Shown here piece after piece: positions 1 through 7,450 of a stretch of DNA of 59,396 bases. Made by a program: the position numbers and the translations under genes. A model generated the notes under the pieces. It was not told the origin of the DNA and ran no database searches. It saw only the letters and a list, made by a program, of their open reading frames with translations. How positions within the stretch are numbered: the first letter of the stretch is position 1; every line of letters begins with the position of its first letter. The stretch covers positions 1 to 59,396 of the forward strand of contig JAIXYP010000040.1 of NCBI GenBank assembly GCA_027490155.1, written 5' to 3'. The stretch comes from Cytophagaceae bacterium (GTDB lineage: Bacteria; Bacteroidota; Bacteroidia; Cytophagales; Flexibacteraceae).

Positions 1-1263
1 ATGAAAAAGGTGGGCTTTTATACCTACTTTTCAGACAATCAGGTCCAGCTACCCAACTATGTAGATACCCGTGTCTTGAGGGATGGTGTATTGATGGGCG
101 AAACTTTCTGGAAGGAATACAAGGACCAAACTGGTTATGACTTTTTTCAGGCTCGAGGATATATCACATTCGACCCTATTAAGGCCATTCATGTTCAGTT
201 CGGGTATGACAAGAACCAAGTTGGGAATGGATACCGCTCCTTAATCCTAGGGTCTCAAGCAGCCCCATACACATTCCTAAAGGTACAGACCCGTATTTGG
301 CGGTTGCAATACACCAACCTTTACGCCCAGTTGAAGGGAAGTCCAGCCGTTGCCATCGGAAAGGGTGGGGGTGTCATCGGGAGCCAATTGGTGCCGACTA
401 AGTATATGACAATGCACCACTTGAGCCTCAATCTGACCCCCAACCTAAACATTGGCATCTTTGAGGCTATAATGTTCAGCCGTGGTGACTCGACAGGTAA
501 TGGTGGCTATGACTTAGCGTACATGAACCCAATAATCTTCTACCGTTCGGTAGAGCAAACCTTGGGTAGCCCAGATAATGCAATGTTGGGTGCAGATGCC
601 CGGTATAATTTCCTAAAGCGCTTTCAGGTCTATGGTCAGTTCACGCTCGACGAGTTTTATATCTCAGATCTCACTTCACGAAACAACTCTTGGCGCAACA
701 AGTTTGCATGGCAGCTAGGAGCTAAGTACTATAATGCATTCGGAATCAGGAACTTAGACCTACAAGCAGAATACAACTACATACGTCCTTTCACTTACTC
801 TCATGATAGTCAGCTCCGGAACTGGGCCAACTATGGGCAACCATTGGCACATCCTTTAGGTGCCAATCTGACGGAGTCAATTGGGATAGTACGATACCAA
901 CCCCACCGTAGAGTCATGATCACAGGTAAGGTGTCCTATACCCGCTTTGGTGACGATAGCCTTCAGCTTTATTCAGGTAGGGTTGTCCCAGGCACAGGCG
1001 GGTCCAATGGCCACAATGTACTGACCCCTTACACCGCTCGCACAGATGGCCGCATTAATGGTTTCCCGATGTACAACGGCATCAATACCACCTTGCTATG
1101 GGCTGAGCTTAATGTCAGCTACATGATCCGTCATGGTGTTTGGTTTGATTTTACCTACACTCGCCGCAGCTTCAACAGCGCCAACACCGACCTCAACCAG
1201 ACTACCAATATGATCACAGGGGCATTGAGGGTTAACATCGGTAGGCGCAGTTGGGAGTACTAA
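1..1263 (+). CDS. RemB/Wzi-like outer membrane beta-barrel protein, 5' truncated
   Basis: The reading frame is open from the first base and the visible 420 residues have no signal peptide, so the true start lies left of the window and the ATG at base 1 is probably internal. The text FGYDKNQVGNGYRSLILG, the MNPIIFYRSVEQTLGSPDNA stretch and the aromatic alternating strands match the Bacteroidota family annotated as capsule assembly Wzi or gliding protein RemB. Members are outer membrane barrels. The C-terminus (GALRVNIGRRSWEY) ends like a last barrel strand. The role in gliding or capsule attachment is inferred from family naming only. The next gene also encodes an outer membrane barrel but has its own promoter-like sequence. 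Confidence 0.8.
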   Translation: MKKVGFYTYFSDNQVQLPNYVDTRVLRDGVLMGETFWKEYKDQTGYDFFQARGYITFDPIKAIHVQFGYDKNQVGNGYRSLILGSQAAPYTFLKVQTRIWRLQYTNLYAQLKGSPAVAIGKGGGVIGSQLVPTKYMTMHHLSLNLTPNLNIGIFEAIMFSRGDSTGNGGYDLAYMNPIIFYRSVEQTLGSPDNAMLGADARYNFLKRFQVYGQFTLDEFYISDLTSRNNSWRNKFAWQLGAKYYNAFGIRNLDLQAEYNYIRPFTYSHDSQLRNWANYGQPLAHPLGANLTESIGIVRYQPHRRVMITGKVSYTRFGDDSLQLYSGRVVPGTGGSNGHNVLTPYTARTDGRINGFPMYNGINTTLLWAELNVSYMIRHGVWFDFTYTRRSFNSANTDLNQTTNMITGALRVNIGRRSWEY

Positions 1264-1303
1264 TTCAGACAAATAAAAATTGGAACGAGCGCAATAATTA
1301 GTT

Positions 1304-1332
1304 TTGTTGTCCGGCTTGAAATCATACATTTG
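1304..1332 (+). promoter_or_regulatory. Bacteroidota-type promoter of the small barrel gene
   Basis: TTG at 1304-1306 is followed after 18 bases by TACATTTG at 1325-1332, an exact match to the TTG/TAnnTTTG promoter of this phylum. The inferred leader is about 80 bases before the ATG at 1418. A second overlapping match, TAGTTTTG at 1299-1306, has a TTG 16 bases upstream at 1280-1282. Confidence 0.5.
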
Positions 1333-1417
1333 CCTTGTCAAATTCAGGGCAATAATCAAATCCTGCTCCTGAGTATTGGTGACACGCTTTCAAACCTAAA
1401 TCCCCTTTATCCACCCA

Positions 1418-2122
1418 ATGAAAAAATTTCTTATAATCTTGGCTGCCTTCTTGGTGGTAGGATCAACTGCCTATGCCCAGCCACGCTTTGGTATCCGTGG
1501 CGGTCTCTCCTTGGCCAGCTCAAGCTTCAACAGCAAAGAAGACCTCAAAGCCAGCTCTGTCAATGGTTTTAATGCCGGTATCCTGTTCGAAACTTCGCTT
1601 TTTCCGTTTGTGAGCCTCCAACCAGAGGTTTTGTTTGACCAACGTGGTTCTAAACTAGACCTTGGTGGCGGTGTTGAGTCAACCCTGAGAACCAACTATG
1701 CAACCATCCCTCTTTTCTTTAAGGTCTCTGTTCCGATTACGTCTAGTTTCAAAGCCAACTTGCATGCTGGTCCTTATGCAGGAATTGCCTTAGGTGGTAC
1801 AGCTGAGGTAAGCGTCAATGGAACCAAGGATTCACGTAATGTCCTTGTTGTCAATAGTTACGACAAGGAAGAGGCGTCGAAACCACAAGTCAGCCTTGTT
1901 GACTATGGTGCGATTGCAGGGGTTGGTCTCAGCTATGATGTCATCGCTAATCTTGCAGTGTTCCTTGACGTGCGTTATGCACTAGGCTTTGCAGAGGTTC
2001 AGAAGTATGCCGAGACTAGCGGACCAAGTACTCCTAGCGATGACGCACTAAAGGAATATCAAAAGTCAGCCAACCGTGCCGTACAAATTTCAGCTGGTGT
2101 GTCTTTCAAGATCGGTGAGTAA
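1418..2122 (+). CDS. porin-family outer membrane beta-barrel protein
   Basis: A 234-residue protein with a clear signal peptide (MKKFLIILAAFLVVGSTAYA, cut before QPRFGIRGG). The mature part has the signature of the Bacteroidota small outer membrane barrel family (PorT-like, outer-membrane-protein-beta-brl): GIRGGLSLASSS at the start, FVSLQPEVLFDQRGSKL, NYATIPLFFKVSVP and HAGPYAGIALGG, ending in VQISAGVSFKIGE as the closing strand. Expected location is the outer membrane; the cargo or partner is not evident. It has its own promoter and is followed by a strong terminator, so it is probably monocistronic. Confidence 0.85.
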   Translation: MKKFLIILAAFLVVGSTAYAQPRFGIRGGLSLASSSFNSKEDLKASSVNGFNAGILFETSLFPFVSLQPEVLFDQRGSKLDLGGGVESTLRTNYATIPLFFKVSVPITSSFKANLHAGPYAGIALGGTAEVSVNGTKDSRNVLVVNSYDKEEASKPQVSLVDYGAIAGVGLSYDVIANLAVFLDVRYALGFAEVQKYAETSGPSTPSDDALKEYQKSANRAVQISAGVSFKIGE

Positions 2123-2163
2123 AGCTTAATCTGGTGTGATTGTCATTCAATGACTCCTATATT

Positions 2164-2205
2164 AAAGGCCCCGTCTGGTATCATTACCAAAACGGGGTCT
2201 TTTTT
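2164..2205 (+). terminator. rho-independent terminator after the barrel gene
   Basis: The arm AAAGGCCCCGT (2164-2174) pairs with ACGGGGTCTTT (2192-2202, one G-U), with an inner TGGTA/TACCA stem at 2176-2180 and 2185-2189 and a run of T from 2200. Confidence 0.9.
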
Positions 2206-2259
2206 GCTCTACATTGGCTATATGGATTATGCCCCTTGAAAATATTACGACTTCGAGTC

Positions 2260-2889
2260 TCAATACAACGAGTCCATATCACCAGCTCCCTGTCTGATGA
2301 TTTCGGGCTCGTCTCCTGTGCAGTCTATAATTGTTGATGCAAGGATGTTGCCGATCCCGCCTCCTATCACGAGGTCCACTTGGTTGCGATATTGTTCATA
2401 GATCAACTCTGGGTCTGTCGTGTATTCAACCAAATCATCTTGGCCTTGGACAGAGGTGCTGATGATCGGGTTGCCAAGATCCTTTACCAAAAGCCGTGGG
2501 ATGTTATGGTCTGGTATCCTGATACCAACCTGTTTTTTGTTGTTGTTCAGCAACTTAGGCACTTTACTGCTGCTCTCAAGGATGAAGGTAAACGGACCTG
2601 GTAGGCCTTTTTTCATCATCTTGAATACTGGTGTTGTCACATGTTTGGAGTAGTCCGACAGGTGGCTTAGATCGTAACAGATGAAGCTGAAGTTGGCCTT
2701 CTCGGGTTTTACCCCTTTGATTTTGGCTATGCGCTCTATCGCCCGGGCGTTCATGATGTCGCAACCCATGCCATAAATGGTATCGGTAGGGTAGATAATG
2801 ACCCCCCCATTCCTTAAACAGTCCACCACCTGTTTGATTTTGCGTGGCTCGGGGTTGTCCGGGTGGATTTCGAGATATTCAGCAGGCAT
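2260..2889 (-). CDS. L-threonylcarbamoyladenylate synthase, YciO/TsaC type
   Basis: A 209-residue YrdC-domain protein. [12 protein letters not shown] near residue 35, [16 protein letters not shown] in the middle, PGPFTFIL and [13 protein letters not shown] are the family's nucleotide and substrate-binding segments. The family makes threonylcarbamoyl-AMP from threonine, bicarbonate and ATP for the t6A37 tRNA modification in the cytoplasm. There is no Sua5 C-terminal domain. A second YrdC protein with a Sua5 extension lies at 19473-20549, so this copy may be the YciO-type paralogue whose activity is less certain. The ATG at 2889 lies 29 bases after a TACCTTTG promoter word. Confidence 0.85.
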   Translation of the reverse strand: MPAEYLEIHPDNPEPRKIKQVVDCLRNGGVIIYPTDTIYGMGCDIMNARAIERIAKIKGVKPEKANFSFICYDLSHLSDYSKHVTTPVFKMMKKGLPGPFTFILESSSKVPKLLNNNKKQVGIRIPDHNIPRLLVKDLGNPIISTSVQGQDDLVEYTTDPELIYEQYRNQVDLVIGGGIGNILASTIIDCTGDEPEIIRQGAGDMDSLY

Positions 2890-2918
2890 AAGGTAGTTCG
2901 GTCAACAAGCGTAGGTTA

Positions 2919-2926
2919 CAAAGGTA
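2919..2926 (-). promoter_or_regulatory. -7 promoter element of the YciO-type gene
   Basis: Minus-strand TACCTTTG matches TAnnTTTG and lies inside the palindrome GGTTACAAAGGTAACC. A TTG is present 16 bases further upstream (2943-2945). Confidence 0.45.
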
Positions 2927-2966
2927 ACCTTAATCAGGATAGCAATAAGTGGCCCAACGGCGGTGC

Positions 2967-3740
2967 CTATTTTTTGCCCTTTTTAGGCTCAGGTATAAAG
3001 GCTCGAGTCCGGGTCGGGATTTTGAAGCTAAGGTAATAGCTGATGTTATAGTTTAGGTTGTTGAGCGCATCGCCGTATCCAGGCACGACATTTGGTGCAA
3101 TGCCATCAAAATCATTGCCATAAAGCCGATAGCCTGCCCTAGCAGTTAGGCCAAGATAGAGCTGCCAACCTAGGCGTACTTTGGCTCCGATAACCGCCTC
3201 CAACCAGCCACAAGTGCGCACAATATCTGGTACGCTAGCCCTTCCTGTTTGGCCCCAATAGGTTGAAGTTACCGAAAGGTCAGACACCGTCCTGACGAAT
3301 GTGGCCTGACCATAACGCCCACCAGCGAAAATGACGTCGTCACCATTTTTGAGCAGATTATACTCGTATCCTAGTCTAAAGTAACCTCCATTGACCTCCA
3401 GCTGACCCGCGTCTGTGCCTGGGCTGGTGCGTTTGTATTGCTGTCCGATCTCAAGGACGCCAATATGCCGATCGTAGCCATAGTCTCCCATAACTTCCCA
3501 TTGTTTTTGGTCAGGTTTGCCTATTGTATATAATGGCCAAAGTAGCTCGACCCCAATCCTGAAACCATCGGTCCTGAGGCTGTCTCGTTGTCGATAAGTT
3601 GATTGCCCCCAACTGCTTACCGAAACAAGCAAAAGCAGTCCTAAGAATAAAAAGATCGTTTTACCGGTATCCCAAGCTTTAGATAATGTACACATTGGCG
3701 AAGGGATCAGAGAAATATTGGTAGATCGTTGCATAAGCAT
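2967..3740 (-). CDS. DUF6048 family outer membrane-type protein
   Basis: A 257-residue protein with a hydrophobic signal (IFLFLGLLLLVSVSSWG) and a mature region of alternating aromatic strands: GFRIGVELLWPLY, NGGYFRLGYEYNL, VIGAKVRLGWQLYLGLTARAGYRLYG and LNYNISYYLSFKIP. This is the conserved Bacteroidota DUF6048 pattern, probably an outer membrane barrel of unknown function. Its ATG overlaps the stop of the upstream DUF6452 gene by one base (TAATG), so the two are translationally coupled. Internal ATGs at 3734 and 3692 are alternative starts; the last places the signal peptide nearer the N-terminus. Confidence 0.75.
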   Translation of the reverse strand: MLMQRSTNISLIPSPMCTLSKAWDTGKTIFLFLGLLLLVSVSSWGQSTYRQRDSLRTDGFRIGVELLWPLYTIGKPDQKQWEVMGDYGYDRHIGVLEIGQQYKRTSPGTDAGQLEVNGGYFRLGYEYNLLKNGDDVIFAGGRYGQATFVRTVSDLSVTSTYWGQTGRASVPDIVRTCGWLEAVIGAKVRLGWQLYLGLTARAGYRLYGNDFDGIAPNVVPGYGDALNNLNYNISYYLSFKIPTRTRAFIPEPKKGKK

Positions 3741-4177
3741 TACCTTATCCAGATAATCAAATTGGTGCCACGGGTTGAGTCGGCAAAGTCTTTTGTTAGT
3801 CTGGCGCTGTCAACGCCCGAGACTTTGACACGGATGCTGTTGTAGTTGAACCCAAAGCCACAGCGTTCGGATATCAATACAGGTTTTTTAGTGTAGTGCA
3901 AATTGATGGTTGGCGCATTAGCTATGTTGTTGAGTGTTAGTGAATAGCTACAACTATCAGCACCTGGGTTGAGTTGTAAAAGGTATTGCCTTTGGCTGCC
4001 AATGGTAAGGTTGGCATCAGTCATAGCACCCACACCTCTGATGGCTGCAATTGCATTCGTCCTTAGTGTATCTCCGATATAAACCTGAACCCCAAACCAC
4101 GGGATGGTTCCCCCGGTGCAGGGTTCTTGCTGACAACTAGAAAGGAAAAGGAGGCCCCAAAAAGCAAAAAGTTGCAT
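3740..4177 (-). CDS. DUF6452 family lipoprotein
   Basis: A 145-residue lipoprotein beginning MQLFAFWGLLFLSSCQQEPC, where SSC is the lipobox. The mature part continues with VQVYIGDTLRTNAIAAIRGVG and ends DSTRGTNLIIWIR, the pattern of DUF6452. The family sits next to DUF6048 in many Bacteroidota and its function is unknown. The frame is open upstream to a GTG at 4249 and an ATG at 4234. I chose the ATG at 4177 because it gives a standard lipoprotein signal and because a TAGTTTTG promoter word at 4214-4221 lies inside the longer version. Confidence 0.7.
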   Translation of the reverse strand: MQLFAFWGLLFLSSCQQEPCTGGTIPWFGVQVYIGDTLRTNAIAAIRGVGAMTDANLTIGSQRQYLLQLNPGADSCSYSLTLNNIANAPTINLHYTKKPVLISERCGFGFNYNSIRVKVSGVDSARLTKDFADSTRGTNLIIWIR

Positions 4178-4213
4178 CTGTGGCCAATTAGCGATAATTT
4201 TTTTTCGGATTTT

Positions 4214-4221
4214 CAAAACTA
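4214..4221 (-). promoter_or_regulatory. -7 promoter element of the DUF6452-DUF6048 pair
   Basis: Minus-strand TAGTTTTG fits TAnnTTTG, about 36 bases before the chosen ATG at 4177. No TTG lies at the ideal upstream spacing. Confidence 0.35.
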
Positions 4222-4413
4222 TCAGGTTATACATATAGTAAAGTAGCACAAGAGCAAAAGTAAAAAGTCAAGCTCTTAGAGTTGGACCATCACACAAAGC
4301 TCTCTTTAGCCTAGTCTTAGGGTTGGTTTTTTGACTACGGCGCAGTTCGGTTTTTTTCTCTGGGGCCATCGTCGGCATTGGGCCGTGACCATAACCCACA
4401 ATTCTAGTCCATT

Positions 4414-5244
4414 ATGCGCGTAAGGGTAATTTTTACTTTGGTTAACAAAGGCGCCGTGGCGCCCTTCCATCACCAAAACATACTTTCGGAGGTAATTACT
4501 CAGGTAACTTCAGATGGTTTGCCTCAAAGCCTGTGTTACAGCTGTCTAAAAGGGCAGACAAAGGTAACGAGTCTGGGACTTAGTTACTTTAGCACCAAGG
4601 TATCATTGGTGATGAGTAGTAGCGAAAAAACTGACCTAGACGCTGTCTTGAACGGGATTTTTGCTCAGAAACAGATCGAGGTAGGTCAGCTGATCTTGAT
4701 ACCTGATTCGGTGTCGATGGAAGAGCCTCCTAAACATGAAGACCAAGCACGGTATGTATGCCTCAGCCCATTGGTTGCGATACAAGGCCCAGCCGGTGAC
4801 CCAGAGGCTAAACGATTTATCTCTCCGGATACTGATGCTTTCAGTGACCTTTTGTACGAAAGCACGATGATCAGGCTTGAGGATAGTGGTAGGTTCAGCG
4901 CCGAGCAGATCGCTTCCTTTTACAAATTTCAGGTCTTGCCTGACGCCACTTATCTCGCTAAGATGAGACGTGAGGAAAAGAAATTCGCTCGTATCTATCA
5001 ACTCAATGCCGGTCAGATCTCTCATGAGATTCGTGGTTACACCTTTCCGTTCACGCTATATGCACACCCATTGGTGCAAGAGTTCTTGTTCGATAATGGT
5101 CTTGGGGAACATTGTACCCAAGGTTTTGGCATGATCGACCTAGCCGAACAGCAATTTCATAACCGCATGGTGCCTTATTACCTCGAAGGTCAGAAACCAA
5201 CAACCCCCGAGCGGACTTTTGCCCGGCGCGAAAAGGTAGCTTAA
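4414..5244 (+). CDS. cas6: orphan CRISPR-associated endoribonuclease Cas6
   Basis: A 276-residue protein with Cas6 layout. The N-terminal ferredoxin-like strand MRVRVIFTLVNKGAVAPFHH has candidate catalytic His19/His20. A YFSTKVSLV strand sits where Cas6 proteins have their FTFSxL segment. The C-terminal glycine-rich loop GLGEHCTQGFGMI covers about residues 229-241. Cas6 cuts CRISPR precursor RNA within repeats. No other cas gene and no repeat array lies within the window, so it is either an orphan acting on arrays elsewhere or repurposed for another RNA. A hairpin terminator follows. Family assignment rests on the glycine-rich loop and overall architecture; catalytic residues are inferred. 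Confidence 0.75.
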   Translation: MRVRVIFTLVNKGAVAPFHHQNILSEVITQVTSDGLPQSLCYSCLKGQTKVTSLGLSYFSTKVSLVMSSSEKTDLDAVLNGIFAQKQIEVGQLILIPDSVSMEEPPKHEDQARYVCLSPLVAIQGPAGDPEAKRFISPDTDAFSDLLYESTMIRLEDSGRFSAEQIASFYKFQVLPDATYLAKMRREEKKFARIYQLNAGQISHEIRGYTFPFTLYAHPLVQEFLFDNGLGEHCTQGFGMIDLAEQQFHNRMVPYYLEGQKPTTPERTFARREKVA

Positions 5245-5334
5245 CCTCAGGGTCTGCCTCAACAACCTATGATCGATCCGTCCCAGTAGGTCTTAATCCT
5301 ACATTAAACTTATATTTCTGGTGTCCAAGAATAG

Positions 5335-5364
5335 AAGCAGTCTGTCATTTGGGCTGCTTTTTTT
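5335..5364 (+). terminator. terminator downstream of cas6
   Basis: AAGCAGTC (5335-5342) pairs with GGCTGCTT (5352-5359, one G-U), followed by a run of T. It isolates cas6 from the small lipoprotein gene. Confidence 0.6.
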
Positions 5365-5382
5365 GTTACTATTGCATCAACT

Positions 5383-5622
5383 ATGTGCATTATGGTCCGA
5401 AAATTGGCATCAAGACTCTTAATCCTCCTTGTTATTGGAGCCTTATCTGCTTGTGCGTTTTATCCACGTTGCCCTATTCCGGGGTGCCATGTCCGGATGA
5501 TCCATGCGCACAACAAAAAGTACTTTAGAGGCGAGCCTTGGTGGAAACGTAACCAGAATCCTAAAGTAGGTCAGGATTTTAAGCGAACTGACGAGCCCTT
5601 GCCTAAGTATAGGGACAAATAA
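5383..5622 (+). CDS. small conserved lipoprotein
   Basis: A 79-residue predicted lipoprotein: a hydrophobic stretch ending LSACAFYP gives the lipobox, followed by CPIPGCHVRMIHAHNKKYF and RGEPWWKRNQNPKVGQDF. The charged Cys/His/Trp-rich tail resembles a small conserved Bacteroidota lipoprotein; no function is known to me. ATGs at 5383 and 5392 are both possible, and the second gives the tidier signal MVRKLASRLLILL. It converges on the BtuF-like gene with only 6 bases between the stops. Confidence 0.65.
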   Translation: MCIMVRKLASRLLILLVIGALSACAFYPRCPIPGCHVRMIHAHNKKYFRGEPWWKRNQNPKVGQDFKRTDEPLPKYRDK

Positions 5623-5628
5623 ACCCTC

Positions 5629-6432
5629 CTAGAGCGTCCTAAAATATGCTGCACTTTTAGTCAGCCGACTACCGTACCAGCTAAATAGCTCCCCATCCAC
5701 AAGCTCAATTTGGGCGCTGGGTACCAACGCTGCAAATTGTTTGATATGATTGTCCCCAAACGGAAACGGTTCTGAGGATAGGAAAATTCGGTCTGGTGCA
5801 GCCTCAGCTAGGTTTTGATGCGTAATGACAGGGTAGCGCTCTTGGTTGTCAAACGCATTCAAGAATCCTGCTGCCTTAATCATGTCATCGATAAAGGTCT
5901 GCTTGCCAACAACCATCAAAGGGTCATCCCAAATAACATAGGCTACTTTTGGCTTTTCGGGATGAACTGGAATCTGGCTAAATCCGTTGATGATCTCTTG
6001 GTTAATAGCCAAGGCATGGTCCTCGGTTTTGGTTAAGTAGCCAAGCTCAGCATTGACCCTAAGGGCATCGTCCAAGGTGTATATCTCAGTCACCAATACC
6101 CTGTGATGTTCAGATAGAAACTCGACACCTTCCCGATAGTTTTCTTCCTTGTTACAAACGATGAGATCGGGCGACAAGGCCATAATCTGGTCGATCTGGA
6201 ATTTTTTGGTACCCCCCACTCGTTTTGCTGTCTGCACCTGGTCAGCTGGGTGGATGCAGAATTTGGTCCTTCCGACCACATGTGCCCCAAGTCCTAAGTC
6301 AAACAAGAGCTCTGTTAAACTAGGTACCAAGGACACAATGCGCCCATTAGTCAATGGTTCTATGGAGTTGCCTCTATAGTCCTTGATAGGTTTCGGGATT
6401 GACATACCCAGATCAATAGGTTCAAATAGCAT
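5629..6432 (-). CDS. BtuF-like helical-backbone metal/cobalamin receptor without signal peptide
   Basis: A 267-residue periplasmic-binding-type protein (TroA/BtuF superfamily). RIVSLVPSLTELLFDLGLG starts domain 1, VVGRTKFCIHPAD and DQIMALSPDLIVCNKEENY are conserved, and VAYVIWDDPLMVVGKQTFID begins the second lobe. Relatives bind vitamin B12, haem or iron chelates for ABC import. No signal peptide or lipobox is seen, so export is doubtful and a cytoplasmic role is possible. The ATG at 6432 follows the stop of the upstream membrane protein by 13 bases; the longer frame begins with TTG and would overlap it. A later ATG at 6405 is an alternative. Confidence 0.75.
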   Translation of the reverse strand: MLFEPIDLGMSIPKPIKDYRGNSIEPLTNGRIVSLVPSLTELLFDLGLGAHVVGRTKFCIHPADQVQTAKRVGGTKKFQIDQIMALSPDLIVCNKEENYREGVEFLSEHHRVLVTEIYTLDDALRVNAELGYLTKTEDHALAINQEIINGFSQIPVHPEKPKVAYVIWDDPLMVVGKQTFIDDMIKAAGFLNAFDNQERYPVITHQNLAEAAPDRIFLSSEPFPFGDNHIKQFAALVPSAQIELVDGELFSWYGSRLTKSAAYFRTL

Positions 6433-6445
6433 ATCACAATCTGTT

Positions 6446-7300
6446 TCAGGCCTGGATAAATCCGATACCGCCAATAAGCGCCAACCTTGCGATCAGGACC
6501 AAGGCCAGTGCCGCAAAAATGTAAGGCCACTTGATCTTGACAGTTTCTGGCTCTGGCTTCAGGAAGAACCGCACTGACATATTGAAAAAACTCAGGATTG
6601 GGAACAAACAGAGTAGCAAGGTGATAAGTAGTGAAGACCACACCATGTGTGGACTCGGCATCATAAAGGCCAATAGTGTCGTACTACCAATAAGCCAAGG
6701 CATGGCCACGACCACAAAAAGGTAGGTTAAACGTGTTTTTTTGTTGTCAAAGATCACGAGGTCTTCGGATGGAGAGAACTCCAGAAAGTACCGCAAAGAC
6801 CGAGTCCCAATTATGATCAGGATCAGCATGGATGCAAAGGTGAACCCAATCCTCCACGGGATGGGCATGTTGGATCCATACAAGATCGCATGGCCGAACC
6901 CCCTGTTCGTTACCAAGCCAATTAGTGCCCCACCAAAAAAGTAGTTGGCCCCTACGAGATAGATCCAGTAAAGGAAAATACGGAAATCACCTCGCTGTCG
7001 GCAGTAGTAAAGGCTATGCGCCATCTTGGCGAAAGCCGCTAACGCGAGGCACAAAACAGGCCCAGCAGCGTAGGTATAGACAATCGAGAATCTGTTCTGG
7101 GACCAAGTACCGTATCTTGGATTGGCCTCAAACCCATGCGGAAACAAAATGGTGCTTAGCATCAACTGATAACCCATCAAAGCACTAGCCAGATGATAAA
7201 CCAAATGCATCGAGACTAACACAATCACGACGATGGCGCCATGGTTCAGCATAAGCCTTGTATAAATAGTCGAGTCATCAAGGGGTTTGCTCACATGCAT
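6446..7300 (-). CDS. polytopic inner membrane protein of unknown function
   Basis: A 284-residue protein with about seven hydrophobic segments: AIVVIVLVSMHLVYHL, IVYTYAAGPVLCLALAAFA, IFLYWIYLVGANYFFGGAL, IGFTFASMLILIIIG, LFVVVAMPWLIGSTTLLAF, SLLITLLLCLFPILSF and IFAALALVLIARLALIGG. I do not recognise the family. It lies immediately upstream of the BtuF-like gene on the same strand with a 13-base gap, so the two probably share a transcript. It lacks ABC permease motifs, so a transport partnership is only a guess. Confidence 0.65.
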   Translation of the reverse strand: MHVSKPLDDSTIYTRLMLNHGAIVVIVLVSMHLVYHLASALMGYQLMLSTILFPHGFEANPRYGTWSQNRFSIVYTYAAGPVLCLALAAFAKMAHSLYYCRQRGDFRIFLYWIYLVGANYFFGGALIGLVTNRGFGHAILYGSNMPIPWRIGFTFASMLILIIIGTRSLRYFLEFSPSEDLVIFDNKKTRLTYLFVVVAMPWLIGSTTLLAFMMPSPHMVWSSLLITLLLCLFPILSFFNMSVRFFLKPEPETVKIKWPYIFAALALVLIARLALIGGIGFIQA

Positions 7301-7450
7301 CGGTTTTGTCGTCTTAGTGGGATATTTTGGCCAGTTGGTAACACGCTGGTTGATGACCCACTGACCTTTAATACAAGGTTAAATAGGTAGCCGAACGTAA
7401 ATGTAACCTAGTGGTTATGAAGTCCTGAAAATTGAACCCATATTCGACCA

